Shown piece after piece: positions 55,073-64,000 of a stretch of 64,000 bases of DNA. This DNA comes from an uncultured Clostridia bacterium (lineage in GTDB: Bacteria > Bacillota > Clostridia > Christensenellales > CAG-917): NCBI GenBank assembly GCA_944349635.1, contig CALVNH010000001.1:400385-464384 (forward strand), written 5' to 3'. The translations under genes were made by a program, and so were the position numbers. The notes under the pieces are model-generated. The model ran no database searches. It was not told the origin of the DNA and saw nothing but the letters and a program-made list of their open reading frames with translations. Within the stretch, counting starts at the first letter, position 1. Every line of letters begins with the position of its first letter.

Positions 55073-56743
55073 ATGAAAAAGACTTGGTTCAAAGAATTGT
55101 CCGTTTATCAGATTTGGCCGCGCAGTTTTTGCGACGGCAACGGCGACGGAATAGGCGACCTCAAAGGCGTGCTCGGCAAGCTGGATTACATAAAGAGCCT
55201 GGGCGTGGACGCGATATGGTTTTCGCCGCTTTACGCGTCCCCGCAGAAGGACTACGGCTACGACATCTCCGATTACCGTGCGATAGCTCCAGAATACGGC
55301 ACTATGGACGACTTCAGGGCAGTGCTCGAAGGCGCGCACGCAAGAGGACTCAAAGTGGTGATGGATTTGGTTGTCAACCACACTTCCGACCGGCACGAGT
55401 GGTTCAAAAAGAGTGCGGCGGGAGACCCGAAATACAAGGATTATTACATCTGGCGTCCCGGCAGGGGCAAGGACGGGAAAAAGTTCCCCAACAACTGGAT
55501 GGCGACATTCCCCGGCGACGGCTGGCAATGGAACGAAGAAAGAGGGGAATATTATCTGCATCTTTTCGCCGTCGAACAGCCCGACCTCAATCACGACAAT
55601 CCCGCCGTTCGCGAAGAGGTCAAAAGCATAATGCGTTTCTGGTTGGACATGGGTGTGGACGGCTTCCGTGAGGACGTCATCACCTATATCAGCAAGAGGG
55701 AAGGACTGCCGAACGGGTTTCCGTTGCCCGTCATGCGCGGAATGGAGCATTACAGCCCCGGTCCCAACATTCACAAATATCTTCTCGAATACAGGCAGGT
55801 GCTCAAAGATTACGACGCGTTCCAGCTGGGCGAAGCGCCCATGATGACGCCGAAGAACGCGTTGAAATACATCACCGAGGGCGACAATCAGCAGCTTGAC
55901 ATGATGTTTCAGTTCCAGACAATGGAGGCGGACTGTCTGTTCATAAGCTACATCCGCACGAAATTCCGTCTGCGCAAACTGAAAAAGGTGTACGAACGCT
56001 GGCAGACCAAGCTTTTTGGCAAGGCGTGGAACACCAACTATCTCGAAAATCACGACCAGCCCCGCATAATTTCGCGATACGGCAGCGAGAAGTTCCGCGT
56101 GGAAAGCGGCAAGGCGCTTGCCACGATGTACACGTTTATGTCGGGTACGCACTTCGTCTATCAGGGGCAGGAAATCGGAATGACGGACTATCCGTTCAAG
56201 GATTGGAGCGATTTCACGGACGTCGCCACGTTCTGTGCAAAAGAGCTTATGGAAAAGACGCACCTTTTCGGCGCGAAAAAAATCTTTGAAAACTGTGCGT
56301 ACGCCGCGCGCGACAATTCCCGCACGCCCGTGCAGTGGAGCGCGGAAGAAAATGCGGGCTTTACCACGGGCACGCCGTGGTTCCACGTCAATCCCAACTA
56401 CAAGGAAATCAACGTGGCGGCGGCAGAGAAAGACCCCGACAGCCTGCTGAACTATTACCGCACCGTCATCGCCCTGCGCAAGGAGTACAAGGATGCGGCA
56501 ATTTACGGCAGATTCGTTCAGCACATGAAATGCGACAAACACGTCATGGTCTACGACAAGATAGCGGAGGACGGTTCCAAGCTCACCGTTGTCACCAATA
56601 TGTCCGATAAGTCCGTGTCGGCACACCGCGCCGCGAAGTTCGTCCCCGCAGGCGCAAAAAGACTTGCCGGCACCTACAACGGCTCTATGGCGGCAGTGCT
56701 CAAACCCTACGAAGCGCACGTCTATTTCACGTCCGCAAAATGA
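55073..56743 (+). CDS. GH13 alpha-glucosidase (oligo-1,6-glucosidase type)
   Basis: The 556-residue protein is an alpha-amylase family glycosidase resembling oligo-1,6-glucosidase and related exo-acting enzymes. The TIM barrel shows the expected order: DLVVNHTSD, the nucleophile Asp201 in GFREDVIT, the general acid Glu254 in LGEAP, and Asp328 in ENHDQPR. The calcium-like loop DGNGDGIGDL is at 21-30. There is no signal peptide, so it acts on imported sugars. AAGGAG precedes the ATG. A GH27 gene follows 85 bases downstream, suggesting use of alpha-linked oligosaccharides. Confidence 0.92.
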   Translation: MKKTWFKELSVYQIWPRSFCDGNGDGIGDLKGVLGKLDYIKSLGVDAIWFSPLYASPQKDYGYDISDYRAIAPEYGTMDDFRAVLEGAHARGLKVVMDLVVNHTSDRHEWFKKSAAGDPKYKDYYIWRPGRGKDGKKFPNNWMATFPGDGWQWNEERGEYYLHLFAVEQPDLNHDNPAVREEVKSIMRFWLDMGVDGFREDVITYISKREGLPNGFPLPVMRGMEHYSPGPNIHKYLLEYRQVLKDYDAFQLGEAPMMTPKNALKYITEGDNQQLDMMFQFQTMEADCLFISYIRTKFRLRKLKKVYERWQTKLFGKAWNTNYLENHDQPRIISRYGSEKFRVESGKALATMYTFMSGTHFVYQGQEIGMTDYPFKDWSDFTDVATFCAKELMEKTHLFGAKKIFENCAYAARDNSRTPVQWSAEENAGFTTGTPWFHVNPNYKEINVAAAEKDPDSLLNYYRTVIALRKEYKDAAIYGRFVQHMKCDKHVMVYDKIAEDGSKLTVVTNMSDKSVSAHRAAKFVPAGAKRLAGTYNGSMAAVLKPYEAHVYFTSAK

Positions 56744-56828
56744 CGGGATTACGCCGCGGAAGGCATGTCCCGACGGACGGCGACGGTGAGTCGAAAACAA
56801 CGATAAATTCAAAAACAAGGAGTTTATT

Positions 56829-58451
56829 ATGCAAAAACGAAACAAAATGTGTCCGTTTTGTTATTTGAGAAAGATGTTCGCGGGAGCGCCGAAAGTTTCG
56901 GAAAGGCAGTTTCCGCCCTATGAAAACGGCGTGAGAAAAACGCCTCTCATGGGATGGTCCAGCTGGAATACTTTCCGCAACAGAATCAGCCACGAACTGA
57001 TTGTTGAAACGGCAAAAGCAATGAAGGAAAAGGGCTTGCTCGACGCGGGGTACGGTTACGTCAATCTGGACGACAACTGGCACTCGAACCTCCGCGACGA
57101 CAATGGCGAATGGCAGGGCGACCTGGTGCGGTTTTCCAAAGGCATTCCCGCGCTCGTGAAGGAAGTCAACGATTTGGGATTCAAAGTCGGGCTGTATTCC
57201 TCCAACGGGACGCTGACCTGCGAGGATTTGCCCGCCAGTCTGCACCGCGAGGAAGCGGACGCGCGCACTCTCGCGAAATGGGGAGTGGAATACTTCAAGT
57301 ACGATTTTTGCCACAACGAGAAGATTTCGTCTTATGCGCCTCTCGTCTATGCGTTGGAGGTGGCTCCTCTCGGCGGTGGGGAAAGCAAAGAGATTCAGGT
57401 GTCAAACGCCCTGCTCAAAGGGCTTGCCCGCAGAATGAAGAGCAAGGAGCTTCCCGGCGGGCTTTACGTTTCCGGGCTGGACTCCGGGTCGGGCAGGCTG
57501 ATTTTCGACAACGTGACCGTGGACAAGGCGGGAAAGTACGTGCTTACGGTCTGCATAAAGAAGCACGGGCGTTACGAAAAATATCTTGCCGTGGACGTCA
57601 ACGGCAAACCGTGCGGCGGCATAGATTTTCCTCCGCAGAAAAAGTACAACGTCACGGCGCGTTTTCAGATTGTCGCGGAACTTGTCGCGGGCAGAAACAC
57701 CGTGGAGCTTTACAATCCCGTGACCGATTCTCCCGCCAGCGCGGCAATTCAGTACCGCAAAATGGCGTACGCGCTTAAAAAAGCGACGAAGCAGGTTGCC
57801 GAGCAGACGGGACAACCCGAAAAACCCATTTTGTTCTCCATTTGCGAATGGGGATTCCGCAAGCCCTGGAAATGGGGTTACAGCGCTGGCAATATGTGGC
57901 GCACCACGCCCGACATCCGTCCCTGGTGGCACTGGATTAAAATCATTTACGAGCGCAACGTAAAACTGCACGGTTATGCGTCGGCGGGTCACTTCAACGA
58001 CCCCGACATGCTGGAAGTCGGCAACGGCAAACTGACTTACGAGCAGAACATGTCGCACTTTGCGCTCTGGTGTATGATGAGTGCGCCGCTTGTTCTGGGC
58101 AACGACATTCGCAACGTTTCCAAACCCGTGCTTGACATAGTGACCAACAAAGGATTGATAGCCGTCAACCAGGACGCGCTTGCCAAACAGGCAAAGAGGG
58201 TGCGCAAGGGGTGCGTGGACGTGCTTGCCAAACCGCTTGCCGACGGTAGCACCGCGGTGTGCTTCTTCAACAAGACCGGTTTTTCGCGCAAGAGTTCTTT
58301 CAACCTTGCTCCGCTGTGCCGCGACGATTATGTCGCAATGCCCGAACTAAAAGGCGAATGCAAGGTGCTGGCGGGCAAAGCCGAGCTGAAAGACGGCAAG
58401 TTGAGTGCGACTCTCGCGCCCGACGGAGTGGCTGTCGTCAGAATAAGATAG
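56829..58451 (+). CDS. GH27 alpha-galactosidase with an inserted carbohydrate-binding-like domain
   Basis: The barrel begins TPLMGWSSWNTF, and the nucleophile is Asp159 in KYDFCHNE. The acid/base is probably Asp362 in WRTTPDIRPWW, and HFNDPDMLEVGN follows, all typical of GH27. Between the nucleophile strand and the next barrel strand is an extra segment (about 180-310). It reads like a galactose-binding beta-sandwich of the CBM6/35 type, with GLYVSGLDSGSGRLIFDNVTVD and NTVELYNP. No signal peptide is present, so it is cytoplasmic; 540 residues. Raffinose or melibiose-type sugars are likely substrates. The N-terminus has an odd MCPFCYLRK stretch. Confidence 0.88.
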   Translation: MQKRNKMCPFCYLRKMFAGAPKVSERQFPPYENGVRKTPLMGWSSWNTFRNRISHELIVETAKAMKEKGLLDAGYGYVNLDDNWHSNLRDDNGEWQGDLVRFSKGIPALVKEVNDLGFKVGLYSSNGTLTCEDLPASLHREEADARTLAKWGVEYFKYDFCHNEKISSYAPLVYALEVAPLGGGESKEIQVSNALLKGLARRMKSKELPGGLYVSGLDSGSGRLIFDNVTVDKAGKYVLTVCIKKHGRYEKYLAVDVNGKPCGGIDFPPQKKYNVTARFQIVAELVAGRNTVELYNPVTDSPASAAIQYRKMAYALKKATKQVAEQTGQPEKPILFSICEWGFRKPWKWGYSAGNMWRTTPDIRPWWHWIKIIYERNVKLHGYASAGHFNDPDMLEVGNGKLTYEQNMSHFALWCMMSAPLVLGNDIRNVSKPVLDIVTNKGLIAVNQDALAKQAKRVRKGCVDVLAKPLADGSTAVCFFNKTGFSRKSSFNLAPLCRDDYVAMPELKGECKVLAGKAELKDGKLSATLAPDGVAVVRIR

Positions 58452-58492
58452 CAGGCAAAACAGAGAAACGTCCGCATGTCGGACGACAACGA

Positions 58493-58518
58493 AAAGCGGG
58501 CTTCGGGCCCGCTTTTAT
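58493..58518 (+). terminator. Intrinsic terminator after the glycosidase genes
   Basis: AAAAGCGGGC (58493-58502) pairs with GCCCGCTTTT (58508-58517) around TTCGG. Confidence 0.88.
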
Positions 58519-58716
58519 TGTTGTGAACAAAGATGCGGCATCGGCAAGGGCGACGAAAAGGACTACTCAAAAACGATGTTTGCCGAGGTCGCACGGGGTC
58601 GACGCCAGACGGCGCGGAAATCCGCTTCGTCGCACACGTTGCGATTCGCGCCCGCGACAATGTCTTTGCCGCGGAGCTTTTGAGCGAGAGCGTATGTCGG
58701 CGGGCGTCGCTTTCCG

Positions 58717-59475
58717 TCAGTAAATTACGGCGAACGACACGGGGACAAGCAGAGCGACGTATGCGGCGAAAGGCAACATGGATTTGGTTTTCATCAAGGA
58801 AAGGAAAAATCTGATTGCCACGCACCCCGACAAGAATGCGGCGGCAACGCCCGTCAGCAAAGGGAGTACGGACACGTCGCCCAGTCCGCCCGTCAATCCC
58901 AGTTCGACGCCCTCGTACAGAGCGGAGCCGAGAATTACGGGCACGGAGAGCAGAAAGGTAAATTCCGCCGCGCTGCTTTTTTCCACTCCGCAGAAGCGCA
59001 GAGCGGCAATGGTGGCGCCGCTTCGCGAAACGCCCGGCAGAACCGCGACTCCTTGCAAAACGCCCGTTAAAACACTCGTTTTGACGTCAAGAAACCCGTT
59101 TTTATGCGGAACAAGTTTTTCCGTGGCAAACAGCAGAACCGCCGTCACGGCAAAGCCCAGCGGCAGATACGCTCCGTCTATCAAAGAGGGCGCAAGGTAT
59201 TTGAAGAGCAGCGCGAGCGCCACGGTGGGAATGCAGGCGAGGGCGATGTAACCCGTCGTTTTGCAAAACGGTTTTTTCAGCAGATTGAGGACGGGTTGCC
59301 TCATGCATACCAGCACGGAAAGCAGAGTGCCCAGGTGAAGGCAGATGTTGAAAAACAGGTCTTCTTCGCCGATTCCCGCCTTTTCCAGCAGCAGGAGATG
59401 TCCCGACGAGGACACGGGCAGGAATTCGCCCGCCCCTTGCACGAGTCCCAGAATAAGCGCGTGGAGTATTTCCAT
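58717..59475 (-). CDS. uppP: Undecaprenyl-diphosphatase UppP (BacA)
   Basis: This membrane enzyme recycles the undecaprenyl carrier of peptidoglycan synthesis; over-production is known to give bacitracin resistance. The 252-residue protein has about eight membrane segments and both signatures, GAGEFLPVSSSGHL (residues 15-28) and PGVSRSGATIA. A G-rich ribosome site lies 4 bases before the ATG. It is a single gene, divergent from ychF. Confidence 0.95.
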   Translation of the reverse strand: MEILHALILGLVQGAGEFLPVSSSGHLLLLEKAGIGEEDLFFNICLHLGTLLSVLVCMRQPVLNLLKKPFCKTTGYIALACIPTVALALLFKYLAPSLIDGAYLPLGFAVTAVLLFATEKLVPHKNGFLDVKTSVLTGVLQGVAVLPGVSRSGATIAALRFCGVEKSSAAEFTFLLSVPVILGSALYEGVELGLTGGLGDVSVLPLLTGVAAAFLSGCVAIRFFLSLMKTKSMLPFAAYVALLVPVSFAVIY

Positions 59476-59512
59476 ATTTCCCCCCCGATTGTCCGTGTTT
59501 TCGTTTATTTTC

Positions 59513-59541
59513 TTTACTAATTACGAAAGTTGTTTTATAAT
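59513..59541 (+). promoter_or_regulatory. Promoter of ychF-argS
   Basis: TTTACT (59513-59518), a 17-base spacer and TATAAT (59536-59541). Confidence 0.75.
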
Positions 59542-59595
59542 CGATTTACTTTATTAAAGAGCGTCGGCGGATAGAACTCCGCCCGAGAGGTGAAA

Positions 59596-60678
59596 ATGAA
59601 ACTCGGCGTCGTCGGATTGCCCAATGTTGGCAAAAGCACTCTTTTCAACGCAATTACCAAGGCGGGAGCGCAAGCCGCGAATTACGCTTTTTGCACGATA
59701 GAACCCAATGTCGGCGTGGTTGCCGTCCCCGACGAGAGACTGGAAAAACTCGCCGCGCTTTACGACAGCAAAAAAATCACGCCCACCACGTTGGAATTCG
59801 TGGACATAGCGGGGCTTGTGAAAGGCGCAAGCAAAGGGGAGGGTCTCGGCAACAAATTTCTTTCTCATATCAGGGAAGTGGACGCAATCGTGCACGTTGT
59901 GAGATGTTTCGACGACGAAAACATCATTCACGTCGACGGCTCGGTGAATCCCGTCCGCGACATGGAAACGATAAACCTCGAACTGATTTTCGCCGACCTC
60001 GAAACGCTGGAAAGGCGCATGGGCAAGGCTCAGACCATGCTCAAGGCCGACAAGAAGTACGCCGAAGACGTCGACAGACTTTCGGCAATGCAGAAGTGGC
60101 TTGAAGAAGGAAAGCCCTTGCGCTCAATGTCCGTCAACGAGGAATTCAAAGCCTTCATCGACGAACAGTTCCTGTTGACGGCAAAGCCCGTGATTTACGT
60201 TGCCAACACCGACGAGAGCGGAATGGGCGGCAACGAATACACCGCGCAGGTCGAGAAAGAAGCGGCAAAAGAAGGCGCGGGTTGCATAGTGCTTTGCGCG
60301 AAGCTCGAAGAGGATTTGTCCGAACTCGACGATGAAGAACGCGCAATGTTCATGGAAGAGTACGGGCTGAAAGAGAGCGGGCTCGACAAGTTGGTGTCCG
60401 CGTCGTATAAACTGCTCGGGCTCATAAGCTATCTCACCGCGGGCGAAAAGGAAACCAGGGCGTGGACGATAACCAAGGGCACCAAGGCACCCCAGGCGGC
60501 GGGCAAAATCCACAGCGATTTCGAGAAAGGATTCATTCGCGCCGAAATCGTGGATTACAAAACGCTGTTGGAATGCGGGTCTTTCGCCGCGGCGAAAGAG
60601 AAGGGCAAGGTTCGCAGCGAAGGCAAGGACTATGTGATGCAGGACGATGACGTGGTGCTGTTCAGATTCAACGTCTGA
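59596..60678 (+). CDS. ychF: Redox-regulated ATPase YchF (OLA1 family)
   Basis: YchF is a ribosome-associated Obg-family P-loop protein that prefers ATP. The 360 residues show GLPNVGKS at 7-14, DIAGLVKGASKGEGLGNKFL and the C-terminal TGS domain ending VMQDDDVVLFRFNV. The ATG at 59596 follows GAGAGGTG; a GTG two codons upstream is an alternative. argS lies 81 bases downstream with no terminator between. Confidence 0.95.
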   Translation: MKLGVVGLPNVGKSTLFNAITKAGAQAANYAFCTIEPNVGVVAVPDERLEKLAALYDSKKITPTTLEFVDIAGLVKGASKGEGLGNKFLSHIREVDAIVHVVRCFDDENIIHVDGSVNPVRDMETINLELIFADLETLERRMGKAQTMLKADKKYAEDVDRLSAMQKWLEEGKPLRSMSVNEEFKAFIDEQFLLTAKPVIYVANTDESGMGGNEYTAQVEKEAAKEGAGCIVLCAKLEEDLSELDDEERAMFMEEYGLKESGLDKLVSASYKLLGLISYLTAGEKETRAWTITKGTKAPQAAGKIHSDFEKGFIRAEIVDYKTLLECGSFAAAKEKGKVRSEGKDYVMQDDDVVLFRFNV

Positions 60679-60759
60679 CAACGAATGCGCCGTCCCGCGC
60701 GAAAGGCGGACGGCAAAACGGATTTGAAAGCGGAGCGCGACAAGCGCGCGGAGAAAGAT

Positions 60760-62451
60760 ATGTTCGAAAAGGAAATAGCGGAAAAAATAGCAGGAGCAAG
60801 CGTTCTCGACGCGGAAGAAATCCGCGCCGCACTCGAAGTTCCCAAGGACGGCAGAATGGGCGACCTCGCCCTGCCGTGCTTCAAATTCGCGGGCAAGTTG
60901 CGCAAGGCGCCCGCGGCAATCGCCGCGGAACTCTCTGCCGCTCTCGACGGTTTGAACGTCATAGGCAAAAAGGAAATCGTGGGAGGGTATCTCAACCTGT
61001 TTTTCGACAGGGAAGCCGTCGTCGGAAAACTTGCGGAGCTCTCTTCCTGGGACGGCGTCGCCACCCGCGGGGAGCGCGAGGGCGCAGGGAAAACCGTCTG
61101 CATAGATTACAGTTCCGTCAACATTGCCAAACCTTTTCACATCGGGCACCTGTCCACAACGGTGATAGGCGGCGCACTATACAGGATTTTCGGGTATCTC
61201 GGCTATACCGTCGTGGGAATCAATCACCTGGGGGACTGGGGAACTCAGTTCGGCAAGCTGATTGTGGCCGTGCGTTCCTGGTCCACGCTCGACGAAGTGC
61301 GCGGCAAGGACGAATATTTCCTCAATTCGCTGTACGTTCGCTATCACAAGGAAGCGGAAACTCATCCGGAAATGGACGACGAAGCCCGCGCCTGGTTCAA
61401 ACGGATAGAGGACGGCGACCCCGAAGCCAACGAGTATTTCGACGTATTCCGCGAAGTGACGATGCGCGCCGTTGAGAAAATATACAAGCGGTTGAAAATC
61501 CGCTTCGATTCCTATGCGGGCGAGAGCTTTTACAACGACAAAATGCAGCCCTGCCTCGACATTCTGAGGGAGAAAGGACTGCTCACGGAATCGGACGGAG
61601 CACAGGTGGTGCGCCTGGACGATTACGACATGCCTCCCTGCCTGCTGGTCAAGGCGGACGGCGCCACGTTGTATGCCACGCGCGACATCGCGGCGGCGTA
61701 TTACCGCAAGCAGACCTACGATTTTTACAAGTGCCTGTATGTTGTGGCTTATCAGCAGAATCTGCACTTCAAACAGCTGTTTAAGGTGCTTGAACTCATG
61801 GATTTTGCGGGTGCAAAGGATATGGAGCATATCGCTTTCGGCATGGTTTCGTTGGAAGACGGTGCGATGTCCACGCGCGGCGGAAGAGTCGTATGGCTTG
61901 CCGAAGTGCTGGACAAGGCGGTGGAAAAGGCCTACAACATCGTCAACGAAAAGAATCCCGACCTTGCCGACAAGGACAAAATCGCCGAGAGCGTCGGCGT
62001 GGGCGCGGTGGTGTTCTCCGCGCTGTGGAACAACAGAATCAAGGACATAGTGTTTTCTTTCGACAAGGTACTCAACTTCGACGGCGAAACCGCGCCTTAT
62101 GTACAGTACACACACGCCCGTTGCGTCAGCGCGTTGCGCAAGGGGGGCGCATACAATATCGCGGAGGCGGACTGGTCCGCCGTGGCGTCGAACGAAGGTT
62201 ACGAGGTGGCGAAATGCCTGTTGTCTTTCGAGGACGTCGTGAGAACGGCGGCGCGCCTGCGCGAACCCTGTCACGTAACCCGTTACACCGTGGAACTTGC
62301 CGAGAAGTTCAACCGCTTTTACATCGGCCACCGCATAGTGGTCGAGGACAAGGGCGTGATGAACGCAAGACTTTTCCTCACGGATTGTGTGGAAAAGACG
62401 CTTCGGGTTGCGTTGCGTCTGGTGGGGATAGACGCGCCCGACTGTATGTAA
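60760..62451 (+). CDS. argS: Arginyl-tRNA synthetase
   Basis: This class I synthetase charges tRNA-Arg. The 563-residue protein has the N-terminal additional domain, HIGH at 127-130 in [12 protein letters not shown], and a KMSKS-equivalent region reading GAMSTRGG. The C-terminal anticodon-binding domain includes [20 protein letters not shown]. The start is placed at 60760, where GCGGAGAAAG precedes the ATG; the frame is open 75 bases further upstream but is unlike the family there. Confidence 0.95.
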   Translation: MFEKEIAEKIAGASVLDAEEIRAALEVPKDGRMGDLALPCFKFAGKLRKAPAAIAAELSAALDGLNVIGKKEIVGGYLNLFFDREAVVGKLAELSSWDGVATRGEREGAGKTVCIDYSSVNIAKPFHIGHLSTTVIGGALYRIFGYLGYTVVGINHLGDWGTQFGKLIVAVRSWSTLDEVRGKDEYFLNSLYVRYHKEAETHPEMDDEARAWFKRIEDGDPEANEYFDVFREVTMRAVEKIYKRLKIRFDSYAGESFYNDKMQPCLDILREKGLLTESDGAQVVRLDDYDMPPCLLVKADGATLYATRDIAAAYYRKQTYDFYKCLYVVAYQQNLHFKQLFKVLELMDFAGAKDMEHIAFGMVSLEDGAMSTRGGRVVWLAEVLDKAVEKAYNIVNEKNPDLADKDKIAESVGVGAVVFSALWNNRIKDIVFSFDKVLNFDGETAPYVQYTHARCVSALRKGGAYNIAEADWSAVASNEGYEVAKCLLSFEDVVRTAARLREPCHVTRYTVELAEKFNRFYIGHRIVVEDKGVMNARLFLTDCVEKTLRVALRLVGIDAPDCM

Positions 62452-62540
62452 ACGGAAAAACCGGGGCGGCGGGAGCCGCTCCCGAAATTCTCTTTTGCCG
62501 CCGCTGTCGTTTTCAAGTGAGCGCTGTGTGCTCAAAACAG

Positions 62541-62570
62541 TTGACAGACAGGGCGGTTTTTACTTATAAT
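62541..62570 (+). promoter_or_regulatory. Consensus promoter of rpmH-rnpA-yidD-yidC
   Basis: TTGACA (62541-62546), an 18-base spacer and TATAAT (62565-62570). A second TATAAT (62666-62671), with a poor -35, lies nearer rpmH. Confidence 0.85.
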
Positions 62571-62696
62571 TACACAGTATATTTTCGTTTCGCGCACGCG
62601 TACGGATACGGGCGGTCAAATTTACTTTACCGCATTTTACGGCGTCGGGCGGAACGTACCGAGACTATAATGAGGGCGTTGCCCTTGGAGGCTGAA

Positions 62697-62831
62697 ATGA
62701 AGCAAACTTATCAACCCAAGAAAAGACAGAGAAGCAAAGTTCACGGATTCCGCGAGAGAATGAAGTCCACCAGCGGCAGAAAGGTTCTGAAAAGACGTCG
62801 CGCCAGAGGCAGGAAGAATCTCACCGCGTAA
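62697..62831 (+). CDS. rpmH: Ribosomal protein L34
   Basis: The 44-residue basic protein of the large subunit has the standard sequence [18 protein letters not shown] and [23 protein letters not shown] ribosome site precedes it. It is the first gene of the conserved rpmH-rnpA-yidD-yidC operon, with 6 bases to rnpA. Confidence 0.97.
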   Translation: MKQTYQPKKRQRSKVHGFRERMKSTSGRKVLKRRRARGRKNLTA

Positions 62832-62837
62832 TTTTCC

Positions 62838-63173
62838 ATGAAGAGGGAGTACCGGCTTAAAAAGCGGGCGGCTTTCACTTACGTGTACAAACGCGGAGAG
62901 AAGTCGGCATCCCGCCATCTGTTGTTGCTTTGCGCAAAGTCGGGCGAAGGTTTGAAAATCGGGCTTTCCGTTTCCAAAAAAGTCGGAAACGCCGTAACCA
63001 GAAACAGGGTAAAAAGACTGCTCCGCGAAGGGCTCCGCCCTTTGGAACAAAAAATCAATCCGTCGTTTATGTACGTGATAGTGGCTCACCCTTCCGTGGC
63101 GGAGCTTGATTATGCGGACGTCTGTGCCGAGGTGGAAAAGGTATTCCGCAGGGCAGGCAAGCTGTCGGAGTGA
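62838..63173 (+). CDS. rnpA: Ribonuclease P protein component
   Basis: RnpA assists RNase P RNA in trimming the 5' ends of tRNAs. The 111-residue basic protein carries the signature SKKVGNAVTRNRVKRLLRE in its expected place. The RNA component gene is not in the window. The spacing to its neighbours is short, and yidD starts 2 bases after its stop. Confidence 0.96.
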   Translation: MKREYRLKKRAAFTYVYKRGEKSASRHLLLLCAKSGEGLKIGLSVSKKVGNAVTRNRVKRLLREGLRPLEQKINPSFMYVIVAHPSVAELDYADVCAEVEKVFRRAGKLSE

Positions 63174-63175
63174 AC

Positions 63176-63418
63176 ATGCGGTTCTTAGGGCATTTTCTTT
63201 TGAGGCTTTACAAGCGTACCTTATCGCCGTTTTTGGGCAATAATTGTCGGTATACTCCCACCTGTTCCATGTACGCATACGACGCGATAAGCCGTTACGG
63301 GCTTTTGGCGGGAAGCGCGATGGGGCTGTGGCGGGTGCTGAGGTGCAATCCTTTTTCCAAGGGAGGTTTCGACCCCGTGCCCGAGAATTATCGAGGAAAA
63401 ATCAAATGGCTGGTCTAG
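63176..63418 (+). CDS. yidD: Membrane protein insertion efficiency factor YidD
   Basis: The 80-residue protein helps YidC-dependent insertion. The conserved core NCRYTPTCSMYAYDAISRYG and LRCNPFSKGGFDPVP are present. The ATG at 63176 has GGAG 5 bases upstream; a GTG six bases earlier is an alternative. Its end overlaps the yidC start by 13 bases. Confidence 0.94.
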   Translation: MRFLGHFLLRLYKRTLSPFLGNNCRYTPTCSMYAYDAISRYGLLAGSAMGLWRVLRCNPFSKGGFDPVPENYRGKIKWLV

Positions 63419-64000
63419 ATTTCAGACGCAGAAGAATGTTCTCCGTTTATGCGGTGGTCATATTGCTTGTGATATGCTGCTGCGTGCTTTCCGCTTGCGA
63501 CGCCGACAGAGGCGTTTTCGACGTTTCGGGAGATACAGTCAGCGAACCCACGCATTTCATCGCGAAACTCATGTATCAGCTGAACGACAACATCAAAGTG
63601 TTCGGCTGGACGGTCATTGCATTTACCGTAATTCTCAAACTCGTGCTTTCTCCTCTCGACATCTGGCAGAAGGTCATTTCCCGTCGCAACGCAAAAGCAA
63701 TGGAGCGCATGCGTCCGCAACTCGAAGCGCTTGCCGAGAAGTGCGGCGACGACAAACAACGCTATCAGCAGGAGCAGATGGCTCTTTACAAAAAAGAGAA
63801 ATATTCGATGGTGGGCGCGTGTCTGCCGTCGCTTGTCACCATCATCGTGTTCATAGTGCTGTTTGCGGGATTCCGCGAGATGGTCGGCTATCAGTTCGCG
63901 CAGGACTACAAGTCGGCGCACAACGTGTTCCAGACGTCCGTCAACCGTCAGCTCGAAGAGGAATGGGGCGTCACCGACATTTCTCTCGTCGATAAAACGG
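63406..64000 (+). CDS. yidC: Membrane protein insertase YidC/SpoIIIJ, partial
   Basis: The frame runs off the window end after 198 codons. The N-terminus is a signal peptide with lipobox LSAC, as in Gram-positive YidC/SpoIIIJ. It is followed by a short outside segment and the first conserved helix around FGWTVIAFTVILKLVLSPLD. The charged hairpin region AMERMRPQLEALAEKC and the next helix, LPSLVTIIVFIVLF, follow. GAGG precedes the ATG, which overlaps the end of yidD. YidC inserts membrane proteins, and in Bacillus the SpoIIIJ form is needed in sporulation. Confidence 0.94.
   Translation, partial: MAGLDFRRRRMFSVYAVVILLVICCCVLSACDADRGVFDVSGDTVSEPTHFIAKLMYQLNDNIKVFGWTVIAFTVILKLVLSPLDIWQKVISRRNAKAMERMRPQLEALAEKCGDDKQRYQQEQMALYKKEKYSMVGACLPSLVTIIVFIVLFAGFREMVGYQFAQDYKSAHNVFQTSVNRQLEEEWGVTDISLVDKT

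Noticed and set aside
54965-56845. 626-codon minus-strand frame opposite the GH13 gene
   Set aside because: Antisense shadow; the GH13 gene carries all catalytic motifs.

Overview
The window looks like the replication-origin neighbourhood of a spore-forming bacterium of the Clostridia (Bacillota), probably an uncultured lineage with roughly balanced GC content. It carries dnaA, recF, dnaN, parA, parB, rsmG, gyrB, gyrA, rpmH, rnpA, yidD and yidC. Spore formation is indicated by a GerA/GerB/GerC germination operon and a YyaC-type sporulation protein. Ribosome binding sites of the AGGAGGTGA type and TTGACA/TATAAT promoters fit Bacillota. The assignment below class level is inference.

Layout. 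0.3-4.4 kb (minus): two neighbouring genes for large membrane proteins of the same unusual topology. 5.2-9.9 kb: gdhA, then purC-purF and a GtrA-like gene on the minus strand; purC has a leader with an intrinsic terminator. 10.1-18.7 kb: gerABC, an alpha/beta-hydrolase-like protein, lepB, an FAD oxidoreductase and yyaC. 18.9-27.6 kb: ftsH, cysE-cysS, a CvpA-like protein with a 1139-residue extracytoplasmic repeat protein, then tRNA-Asn. 28.4-37.6 kb: a heavy-metal exporter-like gene and recF (minus), dnaA (plus), dnaN (minus, convergent with dnaA), parA-parB (plus), and MFS-rsmG (minus). 37.9-39.4 kb: a nucleosidase and a hexapeptide acetyltransferase. 39.4-42.8 kb: about 3.4 kb with no convincing gene but three parS sites. 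42.8-48 kb: nagB, a diacylglycerol-kinase-like gene, galU, glmM and a CIRCE-controlled hsp20. 48.1-54.7 kb: two secreted proteins divergent from gyrB-gyrA. 55-64 kb: GH13 and GH27 glycosidases, uppP, ychF, argS and rpmH-rnpA-yidD-yidC (yidC is cut by the window end).

The functional themes are chromosome replication and segregation, purine and amino-sugar/envelope precursor supply, spore germination, protein secretion and quality control, and oligosaccharide breakdown.

The most unusual signal is regulatory. Several genes (dnaA, parA, glmM, the MFS gene, lepB and the hydrolase gene) have no Shine-Dalgarno sequence. Instead each has a sigma-A-like promoter whose -10 box lies 6-8 bases before the ATG, which predicts leaderless mRNAs. 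Other genes in the same window use strong Shine-Dalgarno sites. Other points to check are the noncoding parS region with competing RNA hairpins, the purC leader, and several uncharacterised surface proteins.
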